A DNA stretch of 64,000 nt, taken from Planctomycetota bacterium (GTDB taxonomy: Bacteria > Planctomycetota > Brocadiia > SM23-32 > JAKLEA01). Location: the NCBI GenBank assembly GCA_022711755.1, contig JAKLEA010000001.1, positions 1 through 64,000 of the forward strand, read 5' to 3'. Positions 44,064 to 54,300 of this stretch are shown here, piece after piece. Each line of letters starts with the position of its first letter. Position 1 is the first letter of the stretch. A model generated the notes under the pieces. The model ran no database searches, had not been told where the DNA came from, and saw nothing but the letters and a program-made list of their open reading frames with translations. The position numbers were made by a program, and so were the translations under genes.

Positions 44064-45055
44064 GAGAATCCAAACGCGCCCTTCAATGCCCGTCCCCGCT
44101 GGAGAATGCCCTTCAGGTCGTCAATAGTATGCTGTTCCAGCCGCGTTTTCTCCTTTGCCTTACGATCCTTCAAGTCCTTGCGTCCATATTCCCGGATTGT
44201 AACGTCCACGGCATAGGCAACCCGGGCAAGAGTCAGCACGCAACTGTCATAATCAAAAGTTGCGTAACAGGCGCGATTGTCTCCGTCTCGGGGGAAACCT
44301 ACGGATCCGACATTGATTATCCACAGGCAATCGGGTTCCAGTTTGAATGAATCGTTCCTCGATTTGCCTGCCTTCTGCGAATCGAACGGGGATGGAAAGA
44401 TAAATCCGTCGTCCTTCAGTCCTATGACGGCCGGGCGGTGGGAGTGTCCTACAAAGGACATCCTGATCTCCCGCCTTTTCATCTCGTCAAACGCGGGCAT
44501 GAGCACCTTGCGGCAGTATCCGCTCTCACGCCACTGAGGCCAGGACTGAGTTGTGAACTCTTTGCGAATCTCAGGTGATATGAATACCATCGGATCAATA
44601 TACTTGTATTCAAGCGGCATGCATGGCGAACCGTGAACGAAACAAAGACCGTCCTCGACTATTTCATCCTTCAGCGCGGCGAGCATGCTCTTATGTTCAC
44701 CGGATAACTCGTCCTGCGTCCATCGGTGGCTGTTTCGCGCCCTGGGTGTTGCCTTCGGATGGAAAGGTATTGCCCCACACGCCCACTTGTCGTGATTTCC
44801 GCAAACGTGCCGGCAGGGAATATTCGCTTTCTTCAGGAACGAAATTGGAATCTTCAATCCGTCGTGGACGGATTCGAGGACTTCGTTCGGAAAGGGGCCG
44901 TAACCGACCAGGTCGCCCAGGTTGAACGCCTTGATCGCATTGCGATCCTTCAAATCCGCGCATACAGACTTCAGGGCGGGCAGATTGGCGTGAATATCCG
45001 ATAGGATGGCGTATATCCTGCTTTTCTCGCCCAGAACGTCTGCCAGTCTCGCCAA
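44057..45055 (-). CDS. Metallophosphoesterase, YfcE/MJ0936-like
   Basis: This 332-residue protein has the calcineurin-type metallophosphoesterase motifs in order: ILSDIHANLPALKS, FNLGDLVGYGPFPNEV, HVCGNHDKWACG, LCFVHGSPCMP and MSFVGHSHRPAV. All five ligand blocks are present, so it should be an active two-metal phosphoesterase. The C-terminal 60 residues are charged and helical. The start is the TTG at 45053-45055, supported by a GGAGG nine bases upstream; a stop precedes it in frame and the ATG at 45062 is out of frame. Substrate unknown. Confidence 0.82.
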   Translation of the reverse strand: MARLADVLGEKSRIYAILSDIHANLPALKSVCADLKDRNAIKAFNLGDLVGYGPFPNEVLESVHDGLKIPISFLKKANIPCRHVCGNHDKWACGAIPFHPKATPRARNSHRWTQDELSGEHKSMLAALKDEIVEDGLCFVHGSPCMPLEYKYIDPMVFISPEIRKEFTTQSWPQWRESGYCRKVLMPAFDEMKRREIRMSFVGHSHRPAVIGLKDDGFIFPSPFDSQKAGKSRNDSFKLEPDCLWIINVGSVGFPRDGDNRACYATFDYDSCVLTLARVAYAVDVTIREYGRKDLKDRKAKEKTRLEQHTIDDLKGILQRGRALKGAFGFSQ

Positions 45056-45174
45056 GAGCCATTACCTCCATTGGTCGCGGCGCGGCGAATCGCGGTGGTT
45101 CCGATTTCAACGGCTCCACTTCCCCCGGTCATGAGCATACATCATCAGGGCCTAATGTCAATTTTCCGTTTCCG

Positions 45175-45693
45175 CTACCAGCTTCCGCCGGTCCCTACGC
45201 CCAATCCGACGGACCAGCGGGAATTGTCGTCCTCGTGAATGGGGAACCAGCTTGAGAAACCGAGCCAGTAATTGCTGCGAGGGCGATACGAGTAGCCAGG
45301 ATACCAATCATTGCAATAACCATAATACGGCCATCCGCCGAAACCCACGGAAGTACTGCTGTACCAGTGATCTCCGTGCCAGTGGTTGTATCCAAGCCCC
45401 ACGCCGACAGACACGGGGATGCTGCTGCGATATCTCCGCGAACCTTCCACAATAATTACATTGACGGGTTGAGGCTCTCGCGTTTTTGGCCCGCCTCCCG
45501 GAGTAAGTCCGGGAACCCCGGCCGGCGGAACTTCCTCACGGGGCACAGACTTTCCATTGTCATCAAGATTATCGGTTTCTTGTGCCTTCGAGCGGGCAGA
45601 TTGCGTTCCGCCCGGAGGAACCTCGTCCGCCATCAGACTCCATGCAAGACATATCGTCGCTGCTGCAATCGTTATGGATATTCGTTTCTTCAT
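45175..45693 (-). CDS. Secreted glycine/tyrosine-rich protein of unknown function
   Basis: This 172-residue protein has a signal peptide (MKKRISITIAAATICLAWSL, cleaved near LMADE). A proline-rich linker (PREEVPPAGVPGLTPGGGP) leads to a C-terminal half rich in glycine, tyrosine, tryptophan and serine (VSVGVGLGYNHWHGDHWYSS, YYGYCNDWYPGYSY). The alternating aromatic/glycine pattern suggests an extended outer-surface structure. EVPPGGTQSARSKAQE resembles the later EVPPAGVPG, a weak internal repeat. No family is recognised. A small open frame upstream overlaps its start by four bases. Confidence 0.65.
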   Translation of the reverse strand: MKKRISITIAAATICLAWSLMADEVPPGGTQSARSKAQETDNLDDNGKSVPREEVPPAGVPGLTPGGGPKTREPQPVNVIIVEGSRRYRSSIPVSVGVGLGYNHWHGDHWYSSTSVGFGGWPYYGYCNDWYPGYSYRPRSNYWLGFSSWFPIHEDDNSRWSVGLGVGTGGSW

Positions 45694-45902
45694 TCTATCT
45701 CTTCCCGAAAGAAGTTCCTGTTTTTCATCCGGATGGTTTGGGCATCCGGTTTCCAGGTTGATGCCTGAGCGTCAGACTTCCTTCGATTCCTCCATAGGAC
45801 ATGATATCCGCATTGGGCGCCCGGCGCAACAGGCAGAGCCTGAACAGGCTGCGCCTGAACAGGCAGAGACTGAACAGGCAATGCCTGGATTCCCGCTGAC
45901 AA
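45690..45902 (-). CDS. Doubtful 70-residue open frame with pentapeptide repeat
   Basis: This frame starts at a TTG just after a stop, with no clear ribosome site, and ends in a four-base ATGA overlap with the secreted protein gene. Its N-terminal part repeats PVQ-containing pentapeptides (QALPVQ, QSLPVQ, QAQPVQ, QALPVA) matching the DNA repeat at 45826-45887; the rest shows no family. The overlap favours coupling, but low-complexity content and weak start make it uncertain. Confidence 0.25.
   Translation of the reverse strand: MSAGIQALPVQSLPVQAQPVQALPVAPGAQCGYHVLWRNRRKSDAQASTWKPDAQTIRMKNRNFFREEIE
45826..45887. repeat. 15-base tandem repeat, four imperfect copies
   Basis: Four copies of a 15-base unit occur in tandem, each containing AACAGGC (for example TGAACAGGCTGCGCC and TGAACAGGCAGAGAC). 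The period of 15 is a multiple of three, so it would read as a pentapeptide repeat in either direction. Copies differ at two to four positions. Confidence 0.75.
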
Positions 45903-45906
45903 CTAA

Positions 45907-47031
45907 TTACCACACCCCGGGGATTGGATTTCCGCAATCGCAGCATTTGCCATCTTTGATCCGGTTGGCAATTATCGTGAAGCTATAGCGTTCGATCAGC
46001 TTCTTGCCGCATTTCGGGCATGAGGTGTGCTCTCCCGGATGTCCCGCCACGTTCCCGACGTACACGTAATGAAGCCCTTCAGCTTGTCCAATCCGCCATG
46101 CTCTCTGAAGCGTTCCGACGGGCGTCGGCGGCAGATTCTTCACCTTGTAACAGGGATTAAACCTGGTGAAATGCACCGGAACATCCTCGCCCAGATTGTC
46201 GTGAATCCACTTGCACAGGGACTTCAACTCCTCGTCGCTGTCATTCAGAGTCGGAATCAGCAACGTGACTATCTCAAAATAGACGTTTTCCTTCCTGAGC
46301 AGGAGTAGCGTGTCAAGCACCGGCTTGAGTTCGGCATTGACCATCTCCTTGTAGAACTTTTCCGAGAATCCCTTCAAATCAATTTTCACAGCCTTGAGAT
46401 GCCGGACAAGCTCCTTCATCGGAGTTTCAGTGATGTAACCGTTGCTTATCATCACGGAATCAACCCCCATATGATTTCCGGCGCGCGCGCAGTCGAACAT
46501 ATACTCAAAAAAGACGACCGGCTCACTGTAGGTATATGCGATGCAGCACGGCTTTCCTGAAGCTTCCTTAGCACGGCGGGCGGCTTCGGCAACTTGGTCC
46601 GGGGGGAGATAGACATTTGCGACGTCTTCCGGGCGGAACTGGCTGATTTCCCAATTCTGGCAGAACTTGCACTCAACGTTGCAGCCGGCGGTCGCCAGAG
46701 AGAAGGCTATGCTGCCGGGCTTGAAGTGGAAAAGGGGCTTCTTTTCGACCGGATCGGTATGAATCGAGCAGGGGCGGGCGTAGACGAGTGTCTTGTAAGT
46801 TCCACCTTGATTCTCCCGCACCCCGCAGTAACCGCGTTCCATGTCGGCCACTCGGCAGTTGCGCGGGCAGAGAAGGCATTCGATGCGCTTCTCGTCCAGT
46901 TTGCGGTATGCCATGGCCTCATGGTCGGAGACGGGATTGTCCCCGCCGTTTACCGGCGCGGCAAACCGGCAGACGGCTCCTCCAGCCCCTGCGAGGAACG
47001 TCTTGAGGATTTCGCGTCTGGTCGCTTTCAT
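45907..47031 (-). CDS. amrS: AmmeMemoRadiSam system radical SAM enzyme with Tat-like leader
   Basis: This 374-residue protein matches AmrS. An N-terminal cysteine cluster (RIECLLCPRNCRVADMERG) is followed by the radical SAM motif CNVECKFC inside ATAGCNVECKFCQNWEISQ, then AYTYSEPVVFFEYMFD, SVMISNGYITETPM and VKIDLKGFSEKFYKEM. A C-terminal zinc-ribbon-like pair CPKCGKKL and CCDCGNP is present. Residues 1-20 (MKATRREILKTFLAGAGGAV) form a Tat-like signal, seen in part of this family. AmrS usually occurs with AmrA and AmrB, neither of which is here. It lies 12 bases downstream of nnrE. Confidence 0.85.
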   Translation of the reverse strand: MKATRREILKTFLAGAGGAVCRFAAPVNGGDNPVSDHEAMAYRKLDEKRIECLLCPRNCRVADMERGYCGVRENQGGTYKTLVYARPCSIHTDPVEKKPLFHFKPGSIAFSLATAGCNVECKFCQNWEISQFRPEDVANVYLPPDQVAEAARRAKEASGKPCCIAYTYSEPVVFFEYMFDCARAGNHMGVDSVMISNGYITETPMKELVRHLKAVKIDLKGFSEKFYKEMVNAELKPVLDTLLLLRKENVYFEIVTLLIPTLNDSDEELKSLCKWIHDNLGEDVPVHFTRFNPCYKVKNLPPTPVGTLQRAWRIGQAEGLHYVYVGNVAGHPGEHTSCPKCGKKLIERYSFTIIANRIKDGKCCDCGNPIPGVW

Positions 47032-47043
47032 AACTGATCCAGC

Positions 47044-47751
47044 CTATGCTTTATTATTCATCACCAATTCTATGAGTTCACGCGGGATACTGATTTCGGC
47101 GACCACGACCTGCCCTGTCAACTCCGGCCCTTTGCCCGAGAAGAAGCCCCTCTTTGCCGCGACGAAGGTGACGGTCTTATCGGCGCGGACAGATGCTCCG
47201 AGGACCTCGCCCGTGTTCGCGTCAAGTCCAGTGGGGATGTCAACCGCAAGGACGGGAACGCCGAGTGCGTTGATGCCATCAACGATGTTAAGGGCCAAGC
47301 CGCAAAGGGGACCGTTGAGTCCTGTTCCGAAGAGGGCGTCAATTATAAGCCCAGCATGGCTGGCATCTTCCAACGATTCCCGAACGGCATCCGGAGAGGT
47401 TAACTCTCTGACAGGGATGCCCATTTTCCGGATGATGTGCAGGTTGATGGCGGCGTCGGAAGCTCCCTGCATTGCCTGCTCGACCACGCCCAGAAAGTTC
47501 ACGACGACCGCCGCACCTCGGTTGTGCAGGTGGCGGGCGATGACGAAACCGTCGCCACCGTTATTGCCCTTGCCGGCGAAGATGGAGATCAGGGGATGGG
47601 AGAGCATCCGTTCAGCCTCGTCCGCCGCAATGCGCCCGGCGTTTTCCATCAGGACGACGCCGGGGATGCCGAAGTCCTCGATTGCCGTCCGGTCAAGTTC
47701 CCTGACCTGCTCGCGGGTAAGCGCATGCTTCAGGTTGTCGCCGACCTGCAT
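47044..47751 (-). CDS. nnrE: NAD(P)H-hydrate epimerase
   Basis: NnrE interconverts the R and S hydrates of damaged NADH and NADPH. The 235-residue protein is the epimerase (YjeF_N) half only, with VLMENAGRIAADEAERML, FAGKGNNGGDGFVIARHL, IIDALFGTGLNGPL and VLAVDIPTGLDANTGEVLG. The dehydratase half (NnrD) that many bacteria fuse to it is absent. The ATG at 47751 follows AAGGGA; the frame is open upstream but that part is low complexity. It precedes amrS on the same strand. Confidence 0.9.
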   Translation of the reverse strand: MQVGDNLKHALTREQVRELDRTAIEDFGIPGVVLMENAGRIAADEAERMLSHPLISIFAGKGNNGGDGFVIARHLHNRGAAVVVNFLGVVEQAMQGASDAAINLHIIRKMGIPVRELTSPDAVRESLEDASHAGLIIDALFGTGLNGPLCGLALNIVDGINALGVPVLAVDIPTGLDANTGEVLGASVRADKTVTFVAAKRGFFSGKGPELTGQVVVAEISIPRELIELVMNNKA

Positions 47752-47793
47752 TTCTCTTCCCTTCCGTGTATGGATCGCGCTCGGACGAAGCTC

Positions 47794-47829
47794 GCGCACG
47801 AAGCGGCGCACGAAGCGGCGCACGAAGCT
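47794..47829. repeat. Three 12-base tandem repeats upstream of nnrE
   Basis: The unit GCGCACGAAGCG occurs three times in direct tandem; the last copy ends in T instead of G. It lies 43 bases upstream of the nnrE start. A role is not evident. Confidence 0.7.
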
Positions 47830-48008
47830 GGCGCAAAAAGTACGCCAACTCACGACAAAAAGTATTATAGTTTTCAGGGCATTTGATGTCACGCCGGGAA
47901 AAGACAACTGACAGGCTCAAGTTTTAGAATGCGCTCGGCAGCATTCCGGCAGAACTGAGGCGAATCAGGAGGAAAGGAGAGGAGGCGGGAATGGCTTTGC
48001 TTTGTCAA

Positions 48009-48044
48009 AATAAAAGGCCCCGGAACAGTTTGTCCCGGGGCCTT
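48009..48044 (-). terminator. Rho-independent terminator of tRNA-Glu
   Basis: On the minus strand the arms AAGGCCCCGG and CCGGGGCCTT form a ten-pair GC-rich hairpin followed by TTTTATTTTG. It lies a few bases after the tRNA-Glu 3' end. Confidence 0.8.
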
Positions 48045-48050
48045 GATTCA

Positions 48051-48125
48051 TGGTGACCCCAAGGGGAATCGAACCCCTCTTCTCAGATCGAAAATCTGAT
48101 GTCCTAGCCGATAGACGATGGGGCC
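48051..48125 (-). tRNA. tRNA-Glu (UUC anticodon), CCA encoded
   Basis: The acceptor arms GGCCCCA and TGGGGTC pair, followed by an encoded ACCA. The anticodon stem TCAGA/TCTGA encloses loop TTTTCGA, giving anticodon TTC, and the T arm reads GAGGGGTTCGATTCCCCTT. A full promoter and terminator flank it. Confidence 0.95.
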
Positions 48126-48138
48126 TTATCGTGTGGGA

Positions 48139-48166
48139 AGTATAGCAGCCTGTTCGTGGAGTTCAA
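48139..48166 (-). promoter_or_regulatory. Promoter of tRNA-Glu
   Basis: On the minus strand TTGAAC (48161-48166) and TATACT (48139-48144) are 16 bases apart, and the tRNA starts 14 bases downstream. This is a close match to the sigma-70 consensus. Confidence 0.7.
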
Positions 48167-48183
48167 GAGAAAATGATAACTTC

Positions 48184-48213
48184 TTGACTCCCTGAAAACC
48201 GAAAGGCTAAAAT
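48184..48213 (+). promoter_or_regulatory. Promoter of the giant LEPR-XLL protein gene
   Basis: TTGACT at 48184-48189 and TAAAAT at 48208-48213 are separated by 18 bases. It is divergent from the tRNA-Glu promoter, and the start codon is about 110 bases downstream. Confidence 0.45.
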
Positions 48214-48321
48214 GCAATATTGCAAAATAGGTTTTTATGAAGGCGTCATTCCGCTGCGCGCGAGGAGTGCGGAGCGCGTCTTCTTTCCGGCATGTCCATT
48301 TCAAAAATGAGGTGACAGCCA

Positions 48322-51300
48322 ATGCTCAAGCGTCAAACCTTCCACGTGGACAATCTCGAACCGCGTGTCCTCTTGTCGTCCGTCGTTCAATCTCTGGAGG
48401 AGATTGCGGTCTATCCGGTGCGGGACGACCACGGCAATACCGCTGAAGATGCGACCATTGTGCCTGTGAGCCTGACCGGCGAACTTGGCGGGCGGGGTAC
48501 CCTGGAAGTCGCGGGCGACGTGGACTTTTTCGCCTTCGCAGCAGCAGTAGAGGGCAAGGCGCAACTGAACGTGAACGCTTATCCCGTTGACGGCCCGGCA
48601 GTCCTTGATGGTGACGATATCATCGTCCCGGAGGGTACGCATTTCGCCGTCATTGATGACGCGGGCAAGACCATTGCCGAGACCTGGCTGCCATATGTCA
48701 TACGCAAGCCGGACCCGACGGACGCGAAGCTTGTCATAGGTCCGATTGTTCCTGGACCGATTGAGCCGATTGATCCGATTCTGCCATATGATCTGTTGCT
48801 CTTCGGGGTTGAGGCCGGGAGAACATATTACGTCGCCGCCGACGGCGGTCCGTGGATGGGTTACGACTTCAGCGGAAAGATTCCCGCGCCGGAACCGCCG
48901 GATGATTACGGCGACACCTTTGGAGACGCCTTCAAGGTCGAGGTTCCCATCGCAGGGGACGGTATGCCGCGTCCGATTGTCAACGGCGTCATCGAGGTTG
49001 CCGGAGACGTGGACATGTTCGTCTTCGCATCTCCGGCTGAGGGAATCGCCCACCTTGAATTAGGCCCTGATGAGATCACCATGCCGCCTTTCCCAGTCAA
49101 CACGATGATTCCGCGCGTCGTGATTTTTGATTCGGAAGGCAACGTGATAACTGAAGCGGCTTCGGATTCGCCTGTGCCGACTTTTGTAGATTTCAGCGTC
49201 ACAAAGGGTGCGACGTACTACATCGCCTCCCAGTCCCAGACCGGAAGCAGCGGGATGTATTACGTCATGGGAGAGATCGAGGTTACGGACGATCACGGCG
49301 ACACCATTGGGAACGCTACGCAGATCGAGCCAGGCGCATGGGGATTATTCTATCAGCCGGGGATGCTGGAGGAGTTCGGCGATGTTGACGTTTTTGCGGT
49401 GACGGCCGGTCAGGACGGCGCGGCAGTGGTATTCGGGCGTGTGAACACGATCTATAGGACCGAACCTGCGAATCTTGACCTTGGACCGATAGAGCCGCCG
49501 GTCTTCATTCCACGTCCGGCGCACATCTGGATAACCGACGGCGCAGGCAACAAGCTGACCGAGACTTGGGTAAGCTACGGCGGCGGAGTTATTGACATTC
49601 CGATTGAACCGAGAGAGAGCGAACCGTTGCCGGAGCCTGTGCCGATGATTCCGTCCGGTTTCATGGCGTTTCCCGCGCTGGGCGGGGAGACGTATTACAT
49701 ATGGATTGATACCGGGCCGGGCCTGCAATACCGTCTCGGCGGGCAGATTCCGGGCGCAGCGCCGGAGGACGACCATGGGGATTCCGCGACAGAAGCCACA
49801 ATTCTTGACGGAAATCCAGATGATCCGGCGCAATTGGGTGGGCTTGGATTGATCGAGCTTGGCGACGACGTTGACGCCTTTACATTCACGGCTGGCGACT
49901 CCGGTAGGGGGTACCTCTGGGCCTCCGCTGAACTGTGGATGGGGCCTCCCGCGGCGGAACTGACCGGGATGATCAACGAGTTCGTGGCGGACGGAGTCCC
50001 GATCGAGGACATGGCGGCCTTGGTCGGCGTTGGTGAGACCGGCCTTGAACCGTTGAGCGCGCAGATACTGGATTCGGCGGGAAATGTCGTCGCCGGAACA
50101 TCGGTTCCTGTCAGCAATCCGTTCTTTCCAACCTATTGGTGGCTGGCAGACGCGAAGATGCCCATCATGCCCCCCGGACCGGGCTACATAGGCCTGAACA
50201 TGATCGAGGGAGAGACCTATACCGTCCTCGTCAGCGGCGGAGCGGGAACTCTGTTCACGCTCAACGGGCAAGAAGCGATTGATGACCACGGCGACACGAC
50301 GGAAGACGCGACGACGGTTGACTTCGACATGTGGGGGGAATACTGGGCCTACGGTTCGCTGGGGACGGCGGATGACGTTGACGTTTTCGCCATCACCCCG
50401 GCGATGGACGGCATGGCGGTACTGAACGGAAACGCGAACGAGATGTACTGGCCTTACTACCTGAACGCGCTGGAAGAGGGGGGGGATAAGCTACCCTATC
50501 CGGCAATTCAGGCGACGGTTGTCAATAAAGCGGGCGAATTCGTGGCCGACCTCATCATCCCGGTTGGCCCAGGCCCGGTCTATCTGGACGGCGCGACAGG
50601 CGGGGACATTGTGATTGATCCGATGCCTATTCCATGGCCGGAACCGACGGAACCTGTTAGCTTCAAGGTCTCCGGCGGAGAGACATATTTCATCATCGTG
50701 AACAACCCGATGCTCAAGGATGGTTACACGGGTTCGGTGAGTTACGGGCTTTATGGCGAAGTTCCGACTTCCTGGAGAGACGACCACGGCGACACGTTCG
50801 AGGACGCGACGCTGATGGTTCTGGATGAGGAATTGAAGTTTGACTTCAATGGGTTGCTGGGCAAGCCGGGAGACCTTGACGTGTTCACGTTCTCGGCGGA
50901 AGAGTGGGGGACGATGAATTTCAGCGGGTGGGCCGCATACATTGACGGCTACGCCCCCGACATCTTGCCGGGAGAATATCCGCTGATGGCTTCCGCAGTG
51001 GCGTATAACTCGGTGGGCGAGGTCGTCGGCAGCATGGACTTCTACGCCTACTACCTGCCGATAGAGCCGGGCGATCCGCTAGTCGTCATTGAAGATGGAG
51101 CGGTGAAATCCGATGCCGTCATCGGGATGCCTGTTGTCTGGCCTCCAGAACCGTTCATGTCATTCGACGTCAATCCCGGCGAGCAGTATTACGTCGTTGT
51201 AAGCGGCGAATCCTTCGTCCAGGTCGGAATCACTGGGCGCGAGTCGCTTCCGCCGCCCGACGACTACGGCGACACAATGGAGGAGGCGCAACCGATCGAG

Positions 51301-54300
51301 GTCGTGATTGACGACGGGGGCATCTGGCACTACATCATCGGCGGCAATATCGAGCGCCCGCTGGACGGCGACTTCTTTGTCTTTGACGCAGCGACGTCCG
51401 GCAGCGCGAGCATCACGCTCAACGTTGATTACCCGATGTATCCGATGGTCGTCGGGGGTTACTACCCGACCAACGACTTGCAGCCGCATGTGGTAATTTT
51501 TGATGCGCATGGCAACACCATTGCCGAAGCCGCACAACCCAGTGGATCGGCCAGTGTTACTTTCGATGTCCGGAACGGTAAAACCTACTACGTCGCCGCG
51601 TTCGGCGACAGCGCAAGCCACGGGCGTTACTATTTGACCGGCGAGGTCAAATATGACCCGTTCGCGGACGAGCACGGCGATTCCGCCGACGACGCCACGC
51701 CCCTGGATTCGGTCGAATGGGGCCTGTTCTACGACGACGGCAACCTCCAGAAGGACGGGGACAAGGACTTCTTTTCCGTCATCGCCCTTGAAGACGGCCG
51801 CGCGATGATCATGGGCAGGGCTGAACCGCTGCTCATCCCGATACCGATTGAACCAGTAGGCGGGGACGACCTGAGCAGGATTCCGCGCTCAATCATGATG
51901 ACGGTCATTGACGGGGACGGCAATGTTGTGACCTCGACGAACGTGCCCGTCACATGGGACATCATCATTGATCCGATTCCTCTGAAGGAATCAGAGCCGC
52001 CGGCGCTCGGTTTCCTTGAGTTCCAGGCGCAGGCCGGGGAGACGTACTACGTCGTGATGAGCGGCGGAGGCGGCGTCCATTACCGTCTTGCGGGGGTCGT
52101 TCCGGGCACAGCGCCGGCGGATGACCACGCCAATTCGCTGGACGGGGCTACGGTTCTTGACTCCGACGAATTCAACAGCAGCATACTGTCCGGCAACGGG
52201 CTGGTTGGAACTGTAGATGATGTGGACTATTTTACGTTTGTGGCGGATGAATCCGGATACGCGTACGTCCGCGCAAGCGCCTCCCCCTGGAATGGAACCT
52301 ACTCGACTGAAATTGACCAGATGCTGTCCGAATTCGCAAGGAGCGTTCCGCCTGAGCTGATAATCAGCTTCCTGACAGGCGGGGCCGGGGTGGAACCGCT
52401 GGTCATGACGGCGTTGGATTCTGGGGGCAACGTTCTGGGCGAGAGGGAAATGCCGGTGCAACTGCCGGACTGGACTTACAGTTGGTACGGTTACCGCGAG
52501 CGTCCGTGGCCGTGGGGGTTGAACTTCCTCGTGCAGGAAGGGGAGACCTACTACGTTGCGGTCAGCGGTAACATCGGGACGATGTATACCATTTACGGCA
52601 ACGAGCCGTATGACGATCATGGCGACACGACCGATGAGGCGACGTCCGTTCCGCACGACATGTGGGGCGACTTCACGACCTACGGCGGGCTGGAATGGGG
52701 CGGCGACGTTGACGTTTTCGCGGTTGTCGCCGACCGAACCGGCGAGGCAAAGCTGGGCGGCAGCGCGTATTTCCTGCCTGTTCCGCTTTACGCCGGGGCT
52801 GGAGACGCGGCGATCGTGGAAGGGGAGATCGAATATCAGGTAGTCACCGTGCAGGTGGTTGACGACGCCGGAACGCTGGTAGGGTCGTTGGAACTTCCCG
52901 TCAGTTGGGGCCCGATAATCTACGAGGACGGCGGCGACGTTCTTCAGGGCGCGGCGATCACCTTTGCCGCCGAAGAGGGGCGCACCTATTTCCTGCTGGT
53001 CTCTCAGCCTGAGGAAACCGCCTCCTCGAACATCGGATTCGACCTTTCCGGCGCGGTGCCGACCGCCTACACGGACGATCACGGCGATACGTTCGACGCA
53101 GCAACGGCGTTGGAATTCAGCGACGAGTTGAGCTTGCTTGCCGGCGGATTCCTGGGCAAGGCCGAGGACGTGGACGTATTCTCCTTCACGTCGGACGAAT
53201 GGGGCGTCATCCGCTTCACCGCCCACGGGGCCTACATGGACGTCATCAGGCCGGAGGGAGAGGGCGGCGGGAGTATTCTTCCGCCTTTGTCGAAGATGGG
53301 CACAGTGAAGTTCTACGATTCCGACGGGGACCTGGTCGCGCAGATGTCCCTCAGCTCGCCCTACATAATTTACGAAGGCGGGAAGGGCGATCTCGGTCCC
53401 GTCATCGGCCCGCCGATAATCATTGAACCTCCGATCATCATTGACCCGCCGATCATCATCCCGATTGACCCGACGATAAGCTTCGATGTCAATCCCGGAG
53501 AGACGTATTACATCGTCGTCGAAGGCGACATTCTGGTGCGTTACGACGTGAGCGGGCAACTGCGTCTGGCCCCGCCGGACGATTACGGCGACACGATGGA
53601 CGTGGCGCACCCCGTTGACGTGGTCGTCGCCGAGAGCGGGTGGCATTACATCGAGGGAGGCAACATCGGGCATCCAGGCGACACGGATATGTTCTCCTTC
53701 GTCGCCGGGAAGGACGGGACGGCAAACATTGACTTGAACGTCGAATATCCGATGATCCTGCCCGTCATCCCCGCGCCTTACGTTGAACCGAACAACCTGC
53801 AACCGCGCATTCTGATCTTCGATTCGACCGGCGCGAAGGTTGCCGAGGCCTGGGCGGACGGCGGAACGGCGGGCGTCAGCTTCGCCGTAGAGGAAGGGAA
53901 GACCTACTACATCGCCGCGCGCGGTGACGAGTCCAGCCACGGGATGTACTCCCTGACGGGCGAGATTTCCCCCGTTCCGAGCATAGAGGATCACCTTGTC
54001 CGAACTCTCAACATAAATGGCGTGAAGGTACACATTTACGACATGGACGACGGACCGAGCGACATTGACCTTGCCTTCGGTCCGGACGGGGCCTACCTGC
54101 CGTACCGGTCGGAGATAATCGTTCTGCCCGGCTTGCCCGGGCGCGCCGTGAGCGCGATCGTCTTCACTGGCGACTTCGCCGGCGCTGGCATCGCAGTTGA
54201 AGGCAGCGTGGGCGCGGTCATTGACGCCCGCAGGCCGGAATCCGGCGATGTCGCGTTCCTGATAGCAAAGGGCGACGTTGGCGCGGTCGCGCTGCGCTCC

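Noticed and set aside
45826..45887. A CRISPR array
   Set aside because: The 15-base units are contiguous and imperfect with no spacers, so this is a tandem repeat. The 12-base repeats at 47794-47829 are excluded for the same reason.
51991..54033. A 680-codon open frame on the minus strand within the giant gene
   Set aside because: It is antisense to the repeat protein, has no family motif and arises from GC-rich codon bias. The plus-strand frame has the clear repeats.
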